A stretch of 64,000 bases of DNA from Phyllobacterium calauticae. Its GTDB lineage: Bacteria > Pseudomonadota > Alphaproteobacteria > Rhizobiales > Rhizobiaceae. The position numbers and the translations under genes were made by a program. Numbering within the stretch: the stretch's first letter is position 1; each line of letters starts with the position of its first letter. Shown in pieces: positions 1 through 7,892 of this stretch. Location of the stretch: the NCBI RefSeq assembly GCF_019991125.1, contig NZ_JAGENB010000001.1:1-64000 (forward strand), read 5' to 3'. The notes beneath the pieces are model-generated. The model did not search any database. It was not told where the DNA came from and saw nothing but the letters and a program-made list of their open reading frames with translations.

Positions 1-908
1 AGAATTTCCGTGTGGTCATCGGATCCCTGAACGTAGAGCGCACTCTGATATGTCGGCTTTCCCTTCCTGATCGTGTCGCAGACGTTCATCGCAGCGAAAT
101 AGGAAGACAGGTCGAGCTGACCCATCGACTTGCCCTCGCCGATCAAGGTTCGGCCGGAAATCAATCCGCGCAAACCAAGCTGATAGTTCAGGCGCTGCAC
201 AGCCGTATTCTTGGAGAATTCCCAAGTAGCCGGATTGTCGAGCCGATGAGGACCTGATCCACCTGCTACAGTGCTGTCCTTGCGCGGGTCGTAAAGCCGA
301 AGGCCACGGAGAATGAAACTGAACTCGGGCGCGCCCTTCTCGAACTTGTCCGCGTTGTATTCCCTGTCGACGACGACGTAGCAGAGGCCGGCGCAGACGC
401 TCGACGCCTTCCAATTGCGACCAAGCGCATTCGTTACGCTGACGAGCTTGGTATCAACGCCCTGCCCTGGTCGGCCGTCGTAAAAGCGGATCGTAATCTT
501 ATCGTCGAAGCCATCGACACCGAAGCAAGCCGCCTCGTTGCCGGTGATCGGCTTCGGTACGAGCGTCTTCTTCTCACCGTAGAAATAGATGCCTTCCAGC
601 CCATCGCACCTACCATTCGACAGCACATAGATGTCACTGTTGAACTTGTTGCCCTTGCCGTACTTCGCGTAGAAAATCCGGTGTCCCTTGGTCATGCCGG
701 TGCCAAACATGGCTCCAACCGGCACATCCGCGCCGTACTGGATTTCGCCCTGGACAGCCGAGTATTTCCGCTCTTTGGGACGGTTCAAATAACTGAACGC
801 GAGCTTTGCGCCAAACGCCAGAGCTCCAGCAATGAGCGTTGTCGCCAGAGCAGAACCGGCAAAAAGCGCGGCGCTGATTGCACCGGCAATGGCAGTAAAA
901 ATTGGCAT
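1..908 (-). CDS. phage tail tip / host-specificity protein, N-terminal part (cut by window edge)
   Basis: This frame is open from an ATG at 908 to the left edge, so only about the first 302 residues are visible and the stop is missing. It opens with a long hydrophobic stretch (about residues 3-40, rich in Ala, Gly and Leu), followed by a soluble domain. Position is the main argument: it is the last gene of the tail module, after the NlpC/P60-like peptidase, where lambda gpJ-type proteins and the large tip protein of gene transfer agents lie. In those families the protein forms the tail tip and contacts the host. The family assignment is inference from gene order. Confidence 0.7.
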   Translation of the reverse strand, partial: MPIFTAIAGAISAALFAGSALATTLIAGALAFGAKLAFSYLNRPKERKYSAVQGEIQYGADVPVGAMFGTGMTKGHRIFYAKYGKGNKFNSDIYVLSNGRCDGLEGIYFYGEKKTLVPKPITGNEAACFGVDGFDDKITIRFYDGRPGQGVDTKLVSVTNALGRNWKASSVCAGLCYVVVDREYNADKFEKGAPEFSFILRGLRLYDPRKDSTVAGGSGPHRLDNPATWEFSKNTAVQRLNYQLGLRGLISGRTLIGEGKSMGQLDLSSYFAAMNVCDTIRKGKPTYQSALYVQGSDDHTEI

Positions 909-914
909 GAATGC

Positions 915-1310
915 TTATCCTGCGCGAAACGCCGCGATGCAGTCGCTGAGGCTATGGTAGGACTGGCCCTGATCGGTCTTGGTAACGAAGCGCGATCCGA
1001 GGCAGATGCCGACATGCTCATGTGAGCCAAGCTGAAGGATTACGATGTCGCCCAGACGGGCAGCGGCGGGCGCACACGGCTCAACAATCGTTTCGAAGAA
1101 CGTAACGAGAGATTTATGCCCGCGCTTGCGCAACGCCTTCTGTGCGCCAAGGATCGTGCGGTAATCCTTGGCATAGGTCTTTCGGTGTTCGGTCCCGGCA
1201 AGAGCATCGATCATGGCAATGCCAAGGAAAAAGCAGTCGGCACTGCCATACTGATATGGCTTTGCCATCTCCGCGCTCAGCGTAGCCGCAACAATTTCGA
1301 ATCTGGTCAT
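915..1310 (-). CDS. NlpC/P60-like peptidase of the phage tail tip
   Basis: 131 aa. A Cys in the motif SADCF near residue 26 and a His in SHEHVG near residue 98 are placed like the catalytic Cys and His of NlpC/P60-type cysteine peptidases. In siphophages and gene transfer agents such a small protein precedes the tail tip protein and is thought to act on peptidoglycan or in tip assembly. The spacing to the next gene is 6 bases. The order minor tail protein, minor tail protein, peptidase, tip protein matches the tail module of Rhodobacter-type gene transfer agents. The catalytic role is inferred from the two motifs only. Confidence 0.7.
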   Translation of the reverse strand: MTRFEIVAATLSAEMAKPYQYGSADCFFLGIAMIDALAGTEHRKTYAKDYRTILGAQKALRKRGHKSLVTFFETIVEPCAPAAARLGDIVILQLGSHEHVGICLGSRFVTKTDQGQSYHSLSDCIAAFRAG

Positions 1311-1316
1311 GGGTTG

Positions 1317-1907
1317 TTACCTTTGGCCCCATTCAACCGGCTGGCTGCCGGTCACGGATGCATATTCAAGACAGGTATCGGTGAGCGCATTGTCGAACTG
1401 CTGCTCTTCCTGTGACCGCTTGACCTGAGTGGAGCCGCGCGCCGAACGCCCGGGCGGCTGAAGATCAATGGACAAAGTCAGGTTGCGCTCCCCTCCTTGA
1501 GTGATCGCGCTCTTGTTGAACTTCACCTTGTCGATCTCGTAGATGCTCGAGGCAAGCACACCCAAGACTTGATCGGTTGCCGGATCTCCGCAGATATGAG
1601 CGATGATCACAGGCGCATTTAGGTAGTTGAACTCTTCGATCTTGGCGATCGCATCATTCACGTCTGCCGTCGGGATATTCGAAAATGTGATTGTCCGCGT
1701 CGTCACAGCCACGCCGAGAGCGCTATTCATGGAACCCGCCGACAAATACCGGTTCGGTAGGTATGTGAGACCGTTATAGGTGAATGGACGCCCTCCCCGG
1801 TGATATCCGACCGTCCGTCCGGGCAGATCGAAACGGATCAAATCGAGGCGGCGGATCTGGCCGGCGTCGACGGCGGCCTGAACTGCAGGATCAAGAACAG
1901 TGCTCAT
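1317..1907 (-). CDS. phage minor tail protein, probably DUF2163-like
   Basis: 196 aa. Its start codon overlaps the stop of the preceding gene (ATGA), a sign of translational coupling. By position, just before the NlpC/P60-like gene, it corresponds to the DUF2163-type protein of gene transfer agent tail modules, which helps to build the baseplate-like hub. The N-terminal half has the short alternating pattern of a beta-rich structural protein, and the C-terminal part is charged. I recognise the family only from context and a loose sequence resemblance, so the product name is tentative. Confidence 0.6.
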   Translation of the reverse strand: MSTVLDPAVQAAVDAGQIRRLDLIRFDLPGRTVGYHRGGRPFTYNGLTYLPNRYLSAGSMNSALGVAVTTRTITFSNIPTADVNDAIAKIEEFNYLNAPVIIAHICGDPATDQVLGVLASSIYEIDKVKFNKSAITQGGERNLTLSIDLQPPGRSARGSTQVKRSQEEQQFDNALTDTCLEYASVTGSQPVEWGQR

Positions 1908-2557
1908 GAGAAGAATACCTCAGTTGCCGAAAAACTTGGTTCCCTGCTCGCCCATGACTTCGGCCCCTGCCAACTGCCGGGATCAATCTGCATCGTGCAG
2001 GACGGCTTCTCGAAATGAACCGTGCAAGGCAACGTGAACGTCTGAAGGTCGAGCGCGTATTTGATCGGAAATGTACAATTGCCAGACGGATTGGCCGTAG
2101 CAGCCGCGGTGATCAAATGCAGTGACCGTACTGTCGGTGATTTGCGTATCTCAACATAGTCACCAGGCGAAAGCTGAAAGCCGGCAGGCAGGCCGCTTAC
2201 CGCTATCAGAAGCGCGTTGATGATCGTTTGAAGGACCGCATCACCATTGAATGCGCCGCCACCGGCCTTCGTGCCAGAAAGCGGCTTGCCCATATCCATC
2301 AGGACGGGGCGAGGACGCATTGCATCATAGGCTGCAAAGACTTCGCCGTCGTCGCCCGCCTGCATCATGAACGCGCGCATAAGCCCCAAATCAGTATCCG
2401 ACAATGCTGCAAACTTGGCGCTCATGGTCCAGTACGGCGTCCCGAACGTCTGGGATTCCGTCTTACGGCCTTCCATTCGGTTTGTGTCGCGCGGACGGAC
2501 AGGCTTGAAGTCACATTCGATCAGCGGAACCGGCGGCAAAGATATCAAAGTTGCCAT
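1904..2557 (-). CDS. phage minor tail protein
   Basis: 217 aa. It lies directly downstream of the tape measure gene and its ATG overlaps the tape measure stop (TAATG), so the two are probably translated together. In comparable tail modules this slot holds a distal tail or hub protein. The sequence is rich in beta-forming segments, with no transmembrane helix and no catalytic motif that I recognise. It ends in the four-base overlap with the next gene at 1904-1907. The function is inferred from position. Confidence 0.6.
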   Translation of the reverse strand: MATLISLPPVPLIECDFKPVRPRDTNRMEGRKTESQTFGTPYWTMSAKFAALSDTDLGLMRAFMMQAGDDGEVFAAYDAMRPRPVLMDMGKPLSGTKAGGGAFNGDAVLQTIINALLIAVSGLPAGFQLSPGDYVEIRKSPTVRSLHLITAAATANPSGNCTFPIKYALDLQTFTLPCTVHFEKPSCTMQIDPGSWQGPKSWASREPSFSATEVFFS

Positions 2558-5142
2558 TATTGACCGCCGTTCTGCCGATAATTCTGCTGCGCAGCATTGT
2601 TTTCAGTGACAACGCGGACAGAAACAGATTCGCTCTCCGCCCGGATTGTCGGACGGAACATTGGCCCTTCTTCACCGACAACGCGCAGAAGCACCTCTTG
2701 AGGCTGATTATTGTTGGCAACCATACCGCCGCCAGCAGACACACCAAGACGGCCGGAGCTATCCCGCTTCAACGGCATGATGGCCTCTGGTCCAGCTTCA
2801 CCCATCAGGCCGGTACCGCTGGCAAATTTGAACAGCGTCGGGCTGCTGACGATGGAGTTGGTGAAGGTGCCACCATTTGCGAATTTCTGCACGCCACCGG
2901 TGAACGCCCCGCCGCTTGCCATGCGCATGCCAGCCCATGGATCAGCAGCGGCACTCGATGAACCGCCACCCAACAGACTTCCGAGGAAGCCAAACAATCC
3001 GCCGCCACTACCTGAGCCAGCCTTATTGACCTCGAAAAGTGCATTGAGAACGTCGTTGAGGAGTTTGTCAGTGATCTTGTCGAGCACTGACATTGCAGCA
3101 TCACCGAAGGCTTCCCATACCGACTTGCCGCTTTCGAGCCCTTGGCGGAAAGTCGAAACAAAATCACCGGCAAGTGACCGGGCCTCTTTCAACTGCTCGT
3201 TGGTTCGGATCAATCCGGCCTCATAGGAATTGAAGTCGACTTCCAGTCCGGCACCACGCAACGTGCTTGCGATTGTCTGGTCAATTGCTGACCGGCCCAT
3301 CTGGTCACGGTCAAACATCAAATCCTTGGTAAGGCTCGCTTTCGCTGCGGCCTCCGCCGCTTTGCCGTATGCAACTGACAATGCCTCAATCTCTGCCCGT
3401 TGCGCCGCAGTGATCGTGCGACCTTTGTCCTGGGCCTTCTGGAGCAGTTCGAGCTTGAACCTCATGGTATCGGCGGCCACACCATTCAACCCGGCCGTCT
3501 CCGCCTCAAGCTTCATCTGGTCAATGCGGTCTTGAGCGTGCTTGATCAAATCGCGATAGGCTTTCGCAGCCGAGCTCATCTTGCCTTCGGATCCGAATTC
3601 ACGATCCTTTAGGGGGCCGCCGGCTGCCGGTGCGGCGGGCGTAGACGGATTAAACAGATTGCCAAGCTGGCCCAACCGATCTGTCCCCATGATTTCGGCA
3701 ATCTTCTTGTTTCGGTCATCCAAGACCTTGCCAAGCCGATCAGCATACTCATTCGGGATCGCGTCGAACTTTACGTGTTCAATTCCGGTTCCAAGATCGA
3801 TACCGAGTTTGGCTGTGAGGCCGCTGATCGCCTTGATCATTTCATTGATACTATCGATGACCACGTTGACCATTTTGCCAACGCCCGTAACCACGGCGTT
3901 GACGGCACCAATGACAGCTGCCCCGATCACATCAGGAAAATTCATCCAGAGTGTTTTGATATCCTCGTAAGCGGCCACAAAGGAATTGATGATCATGTTG
4001 CCGGCATTCTTTGCCAACTGGATGACGTCAACTCCGATTGCCTTTTGGATTTCGTCCCGGAAAGCGTATGCTGCGGTGATAGCGAGCCCAATTCCTGCGA
4101 CCAGCAAGCCAAGTGGATTTGCCAAGAGCGCCGCCGTCAGAGCTGCGACAGCCCCAACAAGTGTTCCCCCGATTAGGACCGCTAGTGTTCCCACTGCACC
4201 GATAATTGCTGGCCCGAACGCTATCGCCAGACCGGTCCCGACGCTTGCGAGCACGGCAAGGATCGTTCCCATGTGTTCTGTGAGGTAATCCAGGGCAGTA
4301 GCGACCGCATTGAGAGCCACCTCTAGGGCTGTCATCAATCCTGTCTTGACTACAATCGCTTCGAAGAAACCTTCCAGCGCCAGACGGGCATTTGCCGTGG
4401 CCTTGGTGAGGCCCGCGAAACCAGATTCCGCAACGCCTGATATCTGCGATTCCAGCGCTCCAAAGACTACGCCTTGTGCCTTCAGGCCTTGTCCCGACTC
4501 CATCAAGGATTTGGCAAGCTTCTTTTGGGTGTCTGTCAGCGTGATCCCGCGCTGCGACAGCATTGCAAACCCCTTTACCGGATCAGCCAGTGCGCGAGAA
4601 AGGCCCTCAAGATTTTGTTTCAGGTCTCCGCCCCATGCTGCCGACATGTCATTTGCGAGCTTGATCGCGCGGAAAAAGACCTCGTCAGTGAAGCCAAAGC
4701 TTGCAAGGTTCGGCGCAATGTTGAGTACGTCCTGGGCAGCCCTGCCCGTTGCTCGCTCAAGATCATCGGCGAACTTTTTGATTTTTACGCCGGTGACGTC
4801 ATAGGAATACCCATTCAGCGCCAACGCCTTGTCTATCTTCCGCATTGCAACGTTGACCGCCTCGATCCGGTTCACGGCTGAAGCCAGACCTGCACCAAGT
4901 GCTGCACCAATTGCCGCTCCGGCTGCGATGGCAGCGATTTTCAGACTACTGAACGACTTTTCCGCACCGTCGATATCCTTTTGCATGCGCTTGGCAGCAT
5001 TACCCGCCTTGCCAGCACCATTGGAAAATCCATCGGCCGCCTTTTCAGCGCCTTGTGCCGCCTTCTGGAAGTCCTTCAGGTCATCGTTGGCAGCCTTGAC
5101 AGGTTTGCTGTCCACCGCCAAACCAAGCGTTGCTAAATCCAT
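2557..5142 (-). CDS. phage tail tape measure protein
   Basis: 861 aa when started at the ATG at 5142, which has a GAGG ribosome-binding site six bases upstream; a TTG at 5154 would add four residues. It is the longest protein in the phage. It has Ala/Lys-rich helical segments near the N-terminus, a very hydrophobic Gly/Ala/Leu region at about residues 275-360, and a Gly/Ser-rich C-terminal part with a GPEAIMPL motif, common near the end of tape measure proteins. Such proteins fix the tail length, occupy the tail lumen and help DNA entry. The tail chaperone genes lie just upstream, as in other siphophages, interrupted here by a plus-strand gene. Confidence 0.9.
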   Translation of the reverse strand: MDLATLGLAVDSKPVKAANDDLKDFQKAAQGAEKAADGFSNGAGKAGNAAKRMQKDIDGAEKSFSSLKIAAIAAGAAIGAALGAGLASAVNRIEAVNVAMRKIDKALALNGYSYDVTGVKIKKFADDLERATGRAAQDVLNIAPNLASFGFTDEVFFRAIKLANDMSAAWGGDLKQNLEGLSRALADPVKGFAMLSQRGITLTDTQKKLAKSLMESGQGLKAQGVVFGALESQISGVAESGFAGLTKATANARLALEGFFEAIVVKTGLMTALEVALNAVATALDYLTEHMGTILAVLASVGTGLAIAFGPAIIGAVGTLAVLIGGTLVGAVAALTAALLANPLGLLVAGIGLAITAAYAFRDEIQKAIGVDVIQLAKNAGNMIINSFVAAYEDIKTLWMNFPDVIGAAVIGAVNAVVTGVGKMVNVVIDSINEMIKAISGLTAKLGIDLGTGIEHVKFDAIPNEYADRLGKVLDDRNKKIAEIMGTDRLGQLGNLFNPSTPAAPAAGGPLKDREFGSEGKMSSAAKAYRDLIKHAQDRIDQMKLEAETAGLNGVAADTMRFKLELLQKAQDKGRTITAAQRAEIEALSVAYGKAAEAAAKASLTKDLMFDRDQMGRSAIDQTIASTLRGAGLEVDFNSYEAGLIRTNEQLKEARSLAGDFVSTFRQGLESGKSVWEAFGDAAMSVLDKITDKLLNDVLNALFEVNKAGSGSGGGLFGFLGSLLGGGSSSAAADPWAGMRMASGGAFTGGVQKFANGGTFTNSIVSSPTLFKFASGTGLMGEAGPEAIMPLKRDSSGRLGVSAGGGMVANNNQPQEVLLRVVGEEGPMFRPTIRAESESVSVRVVTENNAAQQNYRQNGGQ

Positions 5143-5154
5143 TGGGGGCCTCAA

Positions 5155-5562
5155 ATGAATAACAAGAGTTTGTTTACGAGCGCTGTTCTCTTAGCCATCG
5201 TCGGCATCGCGCTATATCAATCGTGGCCGAATGCCGGGCAAAGAGAAGTCGCCAAACTTTCGGCGAGCCGTGTCATTGAAACGCGTGATATCGGTAAGAA
5301 TTTCTACGGAGTGTCTGTTTCGCGTGAGGCCAAGACAGCCTCTGACTTCGAAACAATTGCCAGATCGAAATGCGGCAGCAGTGAAATCTGCAAAGTCGGT
5401 TTTTGGTACGACGTAGCTGATATGCCGAAGAACATACCCATGACGGAAAAGCAGGTATCTGCCCAGGTGGCACAGTACGAATGGGTAAAATTGACTGGTT
5501 TCAACCGGACGCTTGTGAAGTGTTCGGAATTTCCGGGAACACCTTCCGACAAGTGCTTCTGA
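5155..5562 (+). CDS. small membrane-anchored or exported protein, probable lysogenic cargo (moron)
   Basis: 135 aa on the strand opposite to the tail operon, inserted between the tape measure and tail chaperone genes. Residues 6-21 form one hydrophobic segment after two Lys/Asn residues, which reads as a signal peptide or membrane anchor. The rest is polar with four Cys residues (about 80, 85, 123 and 133) that could form disulfides in the periplasm. Its ATG is 13 bases from the tape measure ATG on the other strand, so the two ribosome-binding sites share the same few bases. I do not recognise a family. Opposite orientation inside a late operon suggests independent expression in the lysogen. 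Confidence 0.7.
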   Translation: MNNKSLFTSAVLLAIVGIALYQSWPNAGQREVAKLSASRVIETRDIGKNFYGVSVSREAKTASDFETIARSKCGSSEICKVGFWYDVADMPKNIPMTEKQVSAQVAQYEWVKLTGFNRTLVKCSEFPGTPSDKCF

Positions 5563-5590
5563 TGCTCGTTGGCTAAGTCGCCAAAAAGCG

Positions 5591-5932
5591 CTATTTGCCG
5601 GTTTTTTCCTTCTGTCGCTCAGCCTGTTCCTTGTTCTCAATCGCAATGGCTTCACGATAGGTGTTGTCCATTGCGGTCAGAATCCGCCATTCCTCGCGTA
5701 GGAGGATATTTCCCGAAAACTGACACCAAGCCATCAAGTCTTGATGCGAAATCGGGTTCGGCCCGTTCATTCCGGAAGAGCGGCTATCGCTCATCTCCCA
5801 GAACCAATCCCAAAGATACTGGATTGTATCCTCAATCGTGATGATGGGACTGTCGGCATTGAAACGCGTGTTGCGCTCACGTCGAGTTTCGCCGTTCTCG
5901 TCCGGCAACTCGTACCGGACGCGCAATTTCAC
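5591..5932 (-). CDS. tail assembly chaperone, T-type downstream frame
   Basis: The listed frame begins at a GTG at 5932 and has 113 codons. It lies between the G-type chaperone and the tape measure, where siphophages keep the T extension that is made only by ribosomal frameshifting out of G. Here the frame stays open upstream of the GTG and overlaps the end of the G-type gene, and the GTG has no good ribosome-binding site. I therefore think the protein is normally made as a G-T fusion. The C-terminal part is rich in Trp, Asp and Glu at first and in Lys/Glu/Gln at the end. Confidence 0.7.
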   Translation of the reverse strand: MKLRVRYELPDENGETRRERNTRFNADSPIITIEDTIQYLWDWFWEMSDSRSSGMNGPNPISHQDLMAWCQFSGNILLREEWRILTAMDNTYREAIAIENKEQAERQKEKTGK

Positions 5933-5948
5933 CGCTTCGCAGAGGCTT

Positions 5949-6326
5949 TCATTGATCTCCGCGAAAAAAGGCGGCGTCGTCCTCCAGAGCAGCGTCTACC
6001 TGCTTCTTCACCCATGGTGTACGAAGAACCTTTTTGACGTTGGCCGGCGAGAATGCCAGCTTTTCACCACCCCAATCAGCGTCGTCGTTCCATTCCCAGC
6101 CGACAGTTGCGGCGGCAAGCAGATCAATCTCGTTGTCGGCGATCTGTTCGGCCGTCAGCGACTTGTTCCGGGTGCGCAGAGCTTTGTTGGTGATTGCCCG
6201 GCGGGCCGGAATAACCCGGTCGTTCTCCAGCGAAACGACGAGGATGACAAAACCGGTGTCTTCACCAGTCGCTGGGTGCTTGACGTCCACCCGGATCGAC
6301 TGTTCTTCAATAGTTGAAAGGTCCAC
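5949..6326 (-). CDS. tail assembly chaperone, G-type
   Basis: 125 aa between the tail tube gene and the T-type frame. Size, acidic character and position match the lambda gpG class, cytoplasmic chaperones that keep the tape measure protein soluble during tail assembly and are absent from the finished tail. The gene ends with Asp-Asp-Ala-Ala-Phe-Phe-Arg-Gly-Asp-Gln and a TGA at 5949-5951. The two Phe codons form a run of six T residues, a likely slippage site leading into the T-type frame. Confidence 0.75.
   Translation of the reverse strand: MDLSTIEEQSIRVDVKHPATGEDTGFVILVVSLENDRVIPARRAITNKALRTRNKSLTAEQIADNEIDLLAAATVGWEWNDDADWGGEKLAFSPANVKKVLRTPWVKKQVDAALEDDAAFFRGDQ
5960..5972 (-). promoter_or_regulatory. 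candidate programmed frameshift site between G- and T-type chaperone frames
   Basis: On the minus strand the sequence reads GCC TTT TTT CGC in the G-type frame. The T-type frame is reached by a shift of +1 (equivalently -2): after the two TTT codons, reading resumes at GCG and continues through GEI-type residues into the T-type gene without a stop. A -1 shift would meet TGA after about a dozen codons, so the usual lambda-type -1 slip does not work here. Shifts other than -1 are known in some phage tail genes. The exact slip position is inference. Confidence 0.6.
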
Positions 6327-6334
6327 GGATCACC

Positions 6335-6808
6335 TCAGATCGTTGTTGGATTGACGACGACTTCTTTCTGGACGTAGCCCAGGTTGAAGGTCTCAAGGAT
6401 GAAATCTTCGTTCCGGCCGCCATTGTGGATCGGGCCGGAAATGACGCCGCGATTGTAGAAAACCGTGTTGGTGTGGGTTGCGTCGGGCGCGTCGGTCAGT
6501 TCACGCTTGAAGGCGTAGTAGAACTTCGTGGCGGCTGCTGTTCGCAAAGCCACCTGCCCCGGATCAAGCGCGTCACGGGCTAGCTCAAGTGTACTGTCGC
6601 CGGCATTGGAAATGCCCTTGGCTTTCTGGGTGACATCGGTGTCGAGGGTCGGATAGGACACGATATTCGTGCTTGTGCCGGATTCCGGCAGCGATCCGAT
6701 GTTCTTAACTTCGACCCACAGCAATGCAGCAAATGCCGCAACAGTCAGGTCGGTTGGCTGCGGTGTAGCGCAAATGAAAAACTTACCGCCAGCATTGGTA
6801 AAAGCCAT
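6335..6808 (-). CDS. phage major tail tube protein
   Basis: 157 aa. It lies between the tail-completion genes and the tail chaperones, the usual place of the tail tube gene in siphophages. The composition is Thr/Asp/Ala-rich and beta-strand prone, as in tube proteins of the lambda gpV and TP901-1 types, with a conserved-looking end in VVVNPTTI. The start ATG at 6808 is followed by a compact N-terminus. The protein would form stacked hexameric rings around the tape measure protein. Assignment rests on position, size and general sequence character. Confidence 0.75.
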   Translation of the reverse strand: MAFTNAGGKFFICATPQPTDLTVAAFAALLWVEVKNIGSLPESGTSTNIVSYPTLDTDVTQKAKGISNAGDSTLELARDALDPGQVALRTAAATKFYYAFKRELTDAPDATHTNTVFYNRGVISGPIHNGGRNEDFILETFNLGYVQKEVVVNPTTI

Positions 6809-6810
6809 GG

Positions 6811-7041
6811 TTAGGCTCCTTTCTTGGATGGTTCGCCAGACTTGGCGGGTTTCGATGGGGGCATTTCGAAAAGCGGCAAAACCGGGATACCCAGTTCTTC
6901 GTATGCCGCTTCAATGTAGCGATAGTCGCCATTGAGATAGACCGTCGTCACGCCTTCCTCTGGCACTGTGAAGAAGGCAGGATTGATCGCCTTCCGCCCG
7001 CCCTTCTCAGGGACAGGCTGGCTCGAATAGATGATTTCCAT
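6811..7041 (-). CDS. small phage protein of unknown function in the tail module
   Basis: 76 aa, two bases from the tail tube gene and nine bases from the next upstream gene, so it belongs to the same transcription unit. It has a mixed N-terminal half and a Pro/Lys/Ser-rich C-terminal tail ending in KKGA, probably disordered. I do not recognise a domain. The close spacing on both sides supports a real gene. Confidence 0.6.
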   Translation of the reverse strand: MEIIYSSQPVPEKGGRKAINPAFFTVPEEGVTTVYLNGDYRYIEAAYEELGIPVLPLFEMPPSKPAKSGEPSKKGA

Positions 7042-7050
7042 GATTGGCCT

Positions 7051-7467
7051 CTATGGTGCGAAGCAGTTGTACTTGATGGTGACGGGGACACGCACCCGGT
7101 CCGTGTCTTGTGACGAAGGCGCAACCGAGGGTTTCTCATAAACGCGAACCGTGGTGGCGCCAGATCGTAGAACGGTGCCCTTCTTGAAGTGGTCGACGAG
7201 CTTTCCGGCCACTTCAAGAAGGGCGACAATTCCCTTGCCCGAGGGATAAACCACCGTGATCTGCAACAGGCCGCGATATTGAGTATCGTCAGCATTCCCG
7301 ACGAATGGATTGACGTTGCTGTTCGGCAAATGACGCACTTCAAGATAAGCGCTTGCGGGTGCAGTGAACGGAATGTCTGGATATGAAACCGGCAATGCTG
7401 GGGTGAGCGCCAATTCCGCGACCCGTGCGAAGAGAATGCTCGGGATCGTGCTTTCAACTGTCGGCAT
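7051..7467 (-). CDS. phage tail terminator-like protein (DUF4128-like)
   Basis: 138 aa, beginning in a TAATG overlap with the stop of the preceding gene. Size and place, after the HK97 gp10-like gene and before the tail tube, match tail terminator or head-tail joining proteins such as lambda gpU and the DUF4128 group. These cap the tail tube and make it competent to join the head. The N-terminal helix, followed by a beta-rich domain ending in VTIKYNCF, fits that fold. The name is inferred from gene order and general similarity. Confidence 0.65.
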   Translation of the reverse strand: MPTVESTIPSILFARVAELALTPALPVSYPDIPFTAPASAYLEVRHLPNSNVNPFVGNADDTQYRGLLQITVVYPSGKGIVALLEVAGKLVDHFKKGTVLRSGATTVRVYEKPSVAPSSQDTDRVRVPVTIKYNCFAP

Positions 7468-7892
7468 TACGAACCCCCTGCTTTGATCGTCGCTGTAGCG
7501 CGCTCGACATGCTGCGGCCAGTTCTGCGCAGCAAGCCGCACCATGCCGTCGCCAGTTTGGCCATGTGTCCCGTATTCTCGATGGGCAGCATAATTTGCTG
7601 TGTAAGTTGCCCAGATCGTCTGGCCGACATCGGCGCCAGCAATTGCCAGGGCGAATTGTTCGTTCGGCGCGTATTGGTTCTTCGTGCTTCCCGGCGGGAG
7701 TGGCCTGCTCATCGGTGCCGGTCCATCTGTCGAAACAACAACACTGGCCCTGAGAAAGCCCGTATCGACCCGTGTGCGCCCGATCATGTCTTCAATGACA
7801 AACTGTGTTGCCGTTCTGAAGACTGCCACCATTCTGCGGTGGGTTTCCAAGACCCATGCATCAACCGACGCACTGAAATTCCGCTGTGCCAC
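7467..7892 (-). CDS. HK97 gp10-like tail completion protein
   Basis: 141 aa from a GTG at 7892, which overlaps the stop of the upstream head morphogenesis gene by one base (TAGTG). A longer reading would overlap that gene by about 50 bases and add an unlikely N-terminus. The motif RVDTGFLRASV near residues 42-52 and the later Tyr-rich segment YTANYAAHREYG are typical of HK97 gp10-like proteins, which complete or connect the tail. The following terminator-like gene overlaps its stop. It forms part of a tight connector block with the neighbours on both sides. Confidence 0.75.
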   Translation of the reverse strand: MAQRNFSASVDAWVLETHRRMVAVFRTATQFVIEDMIGRTRVDTGFLRASVVVSTDGPAPMSRPLPPGSTKNQYAPNEQFALAIAGADVGQTIWATYTANYAAHREYGTHGQTGDGMVRLAAQNWPQHVERATATIKAGGS

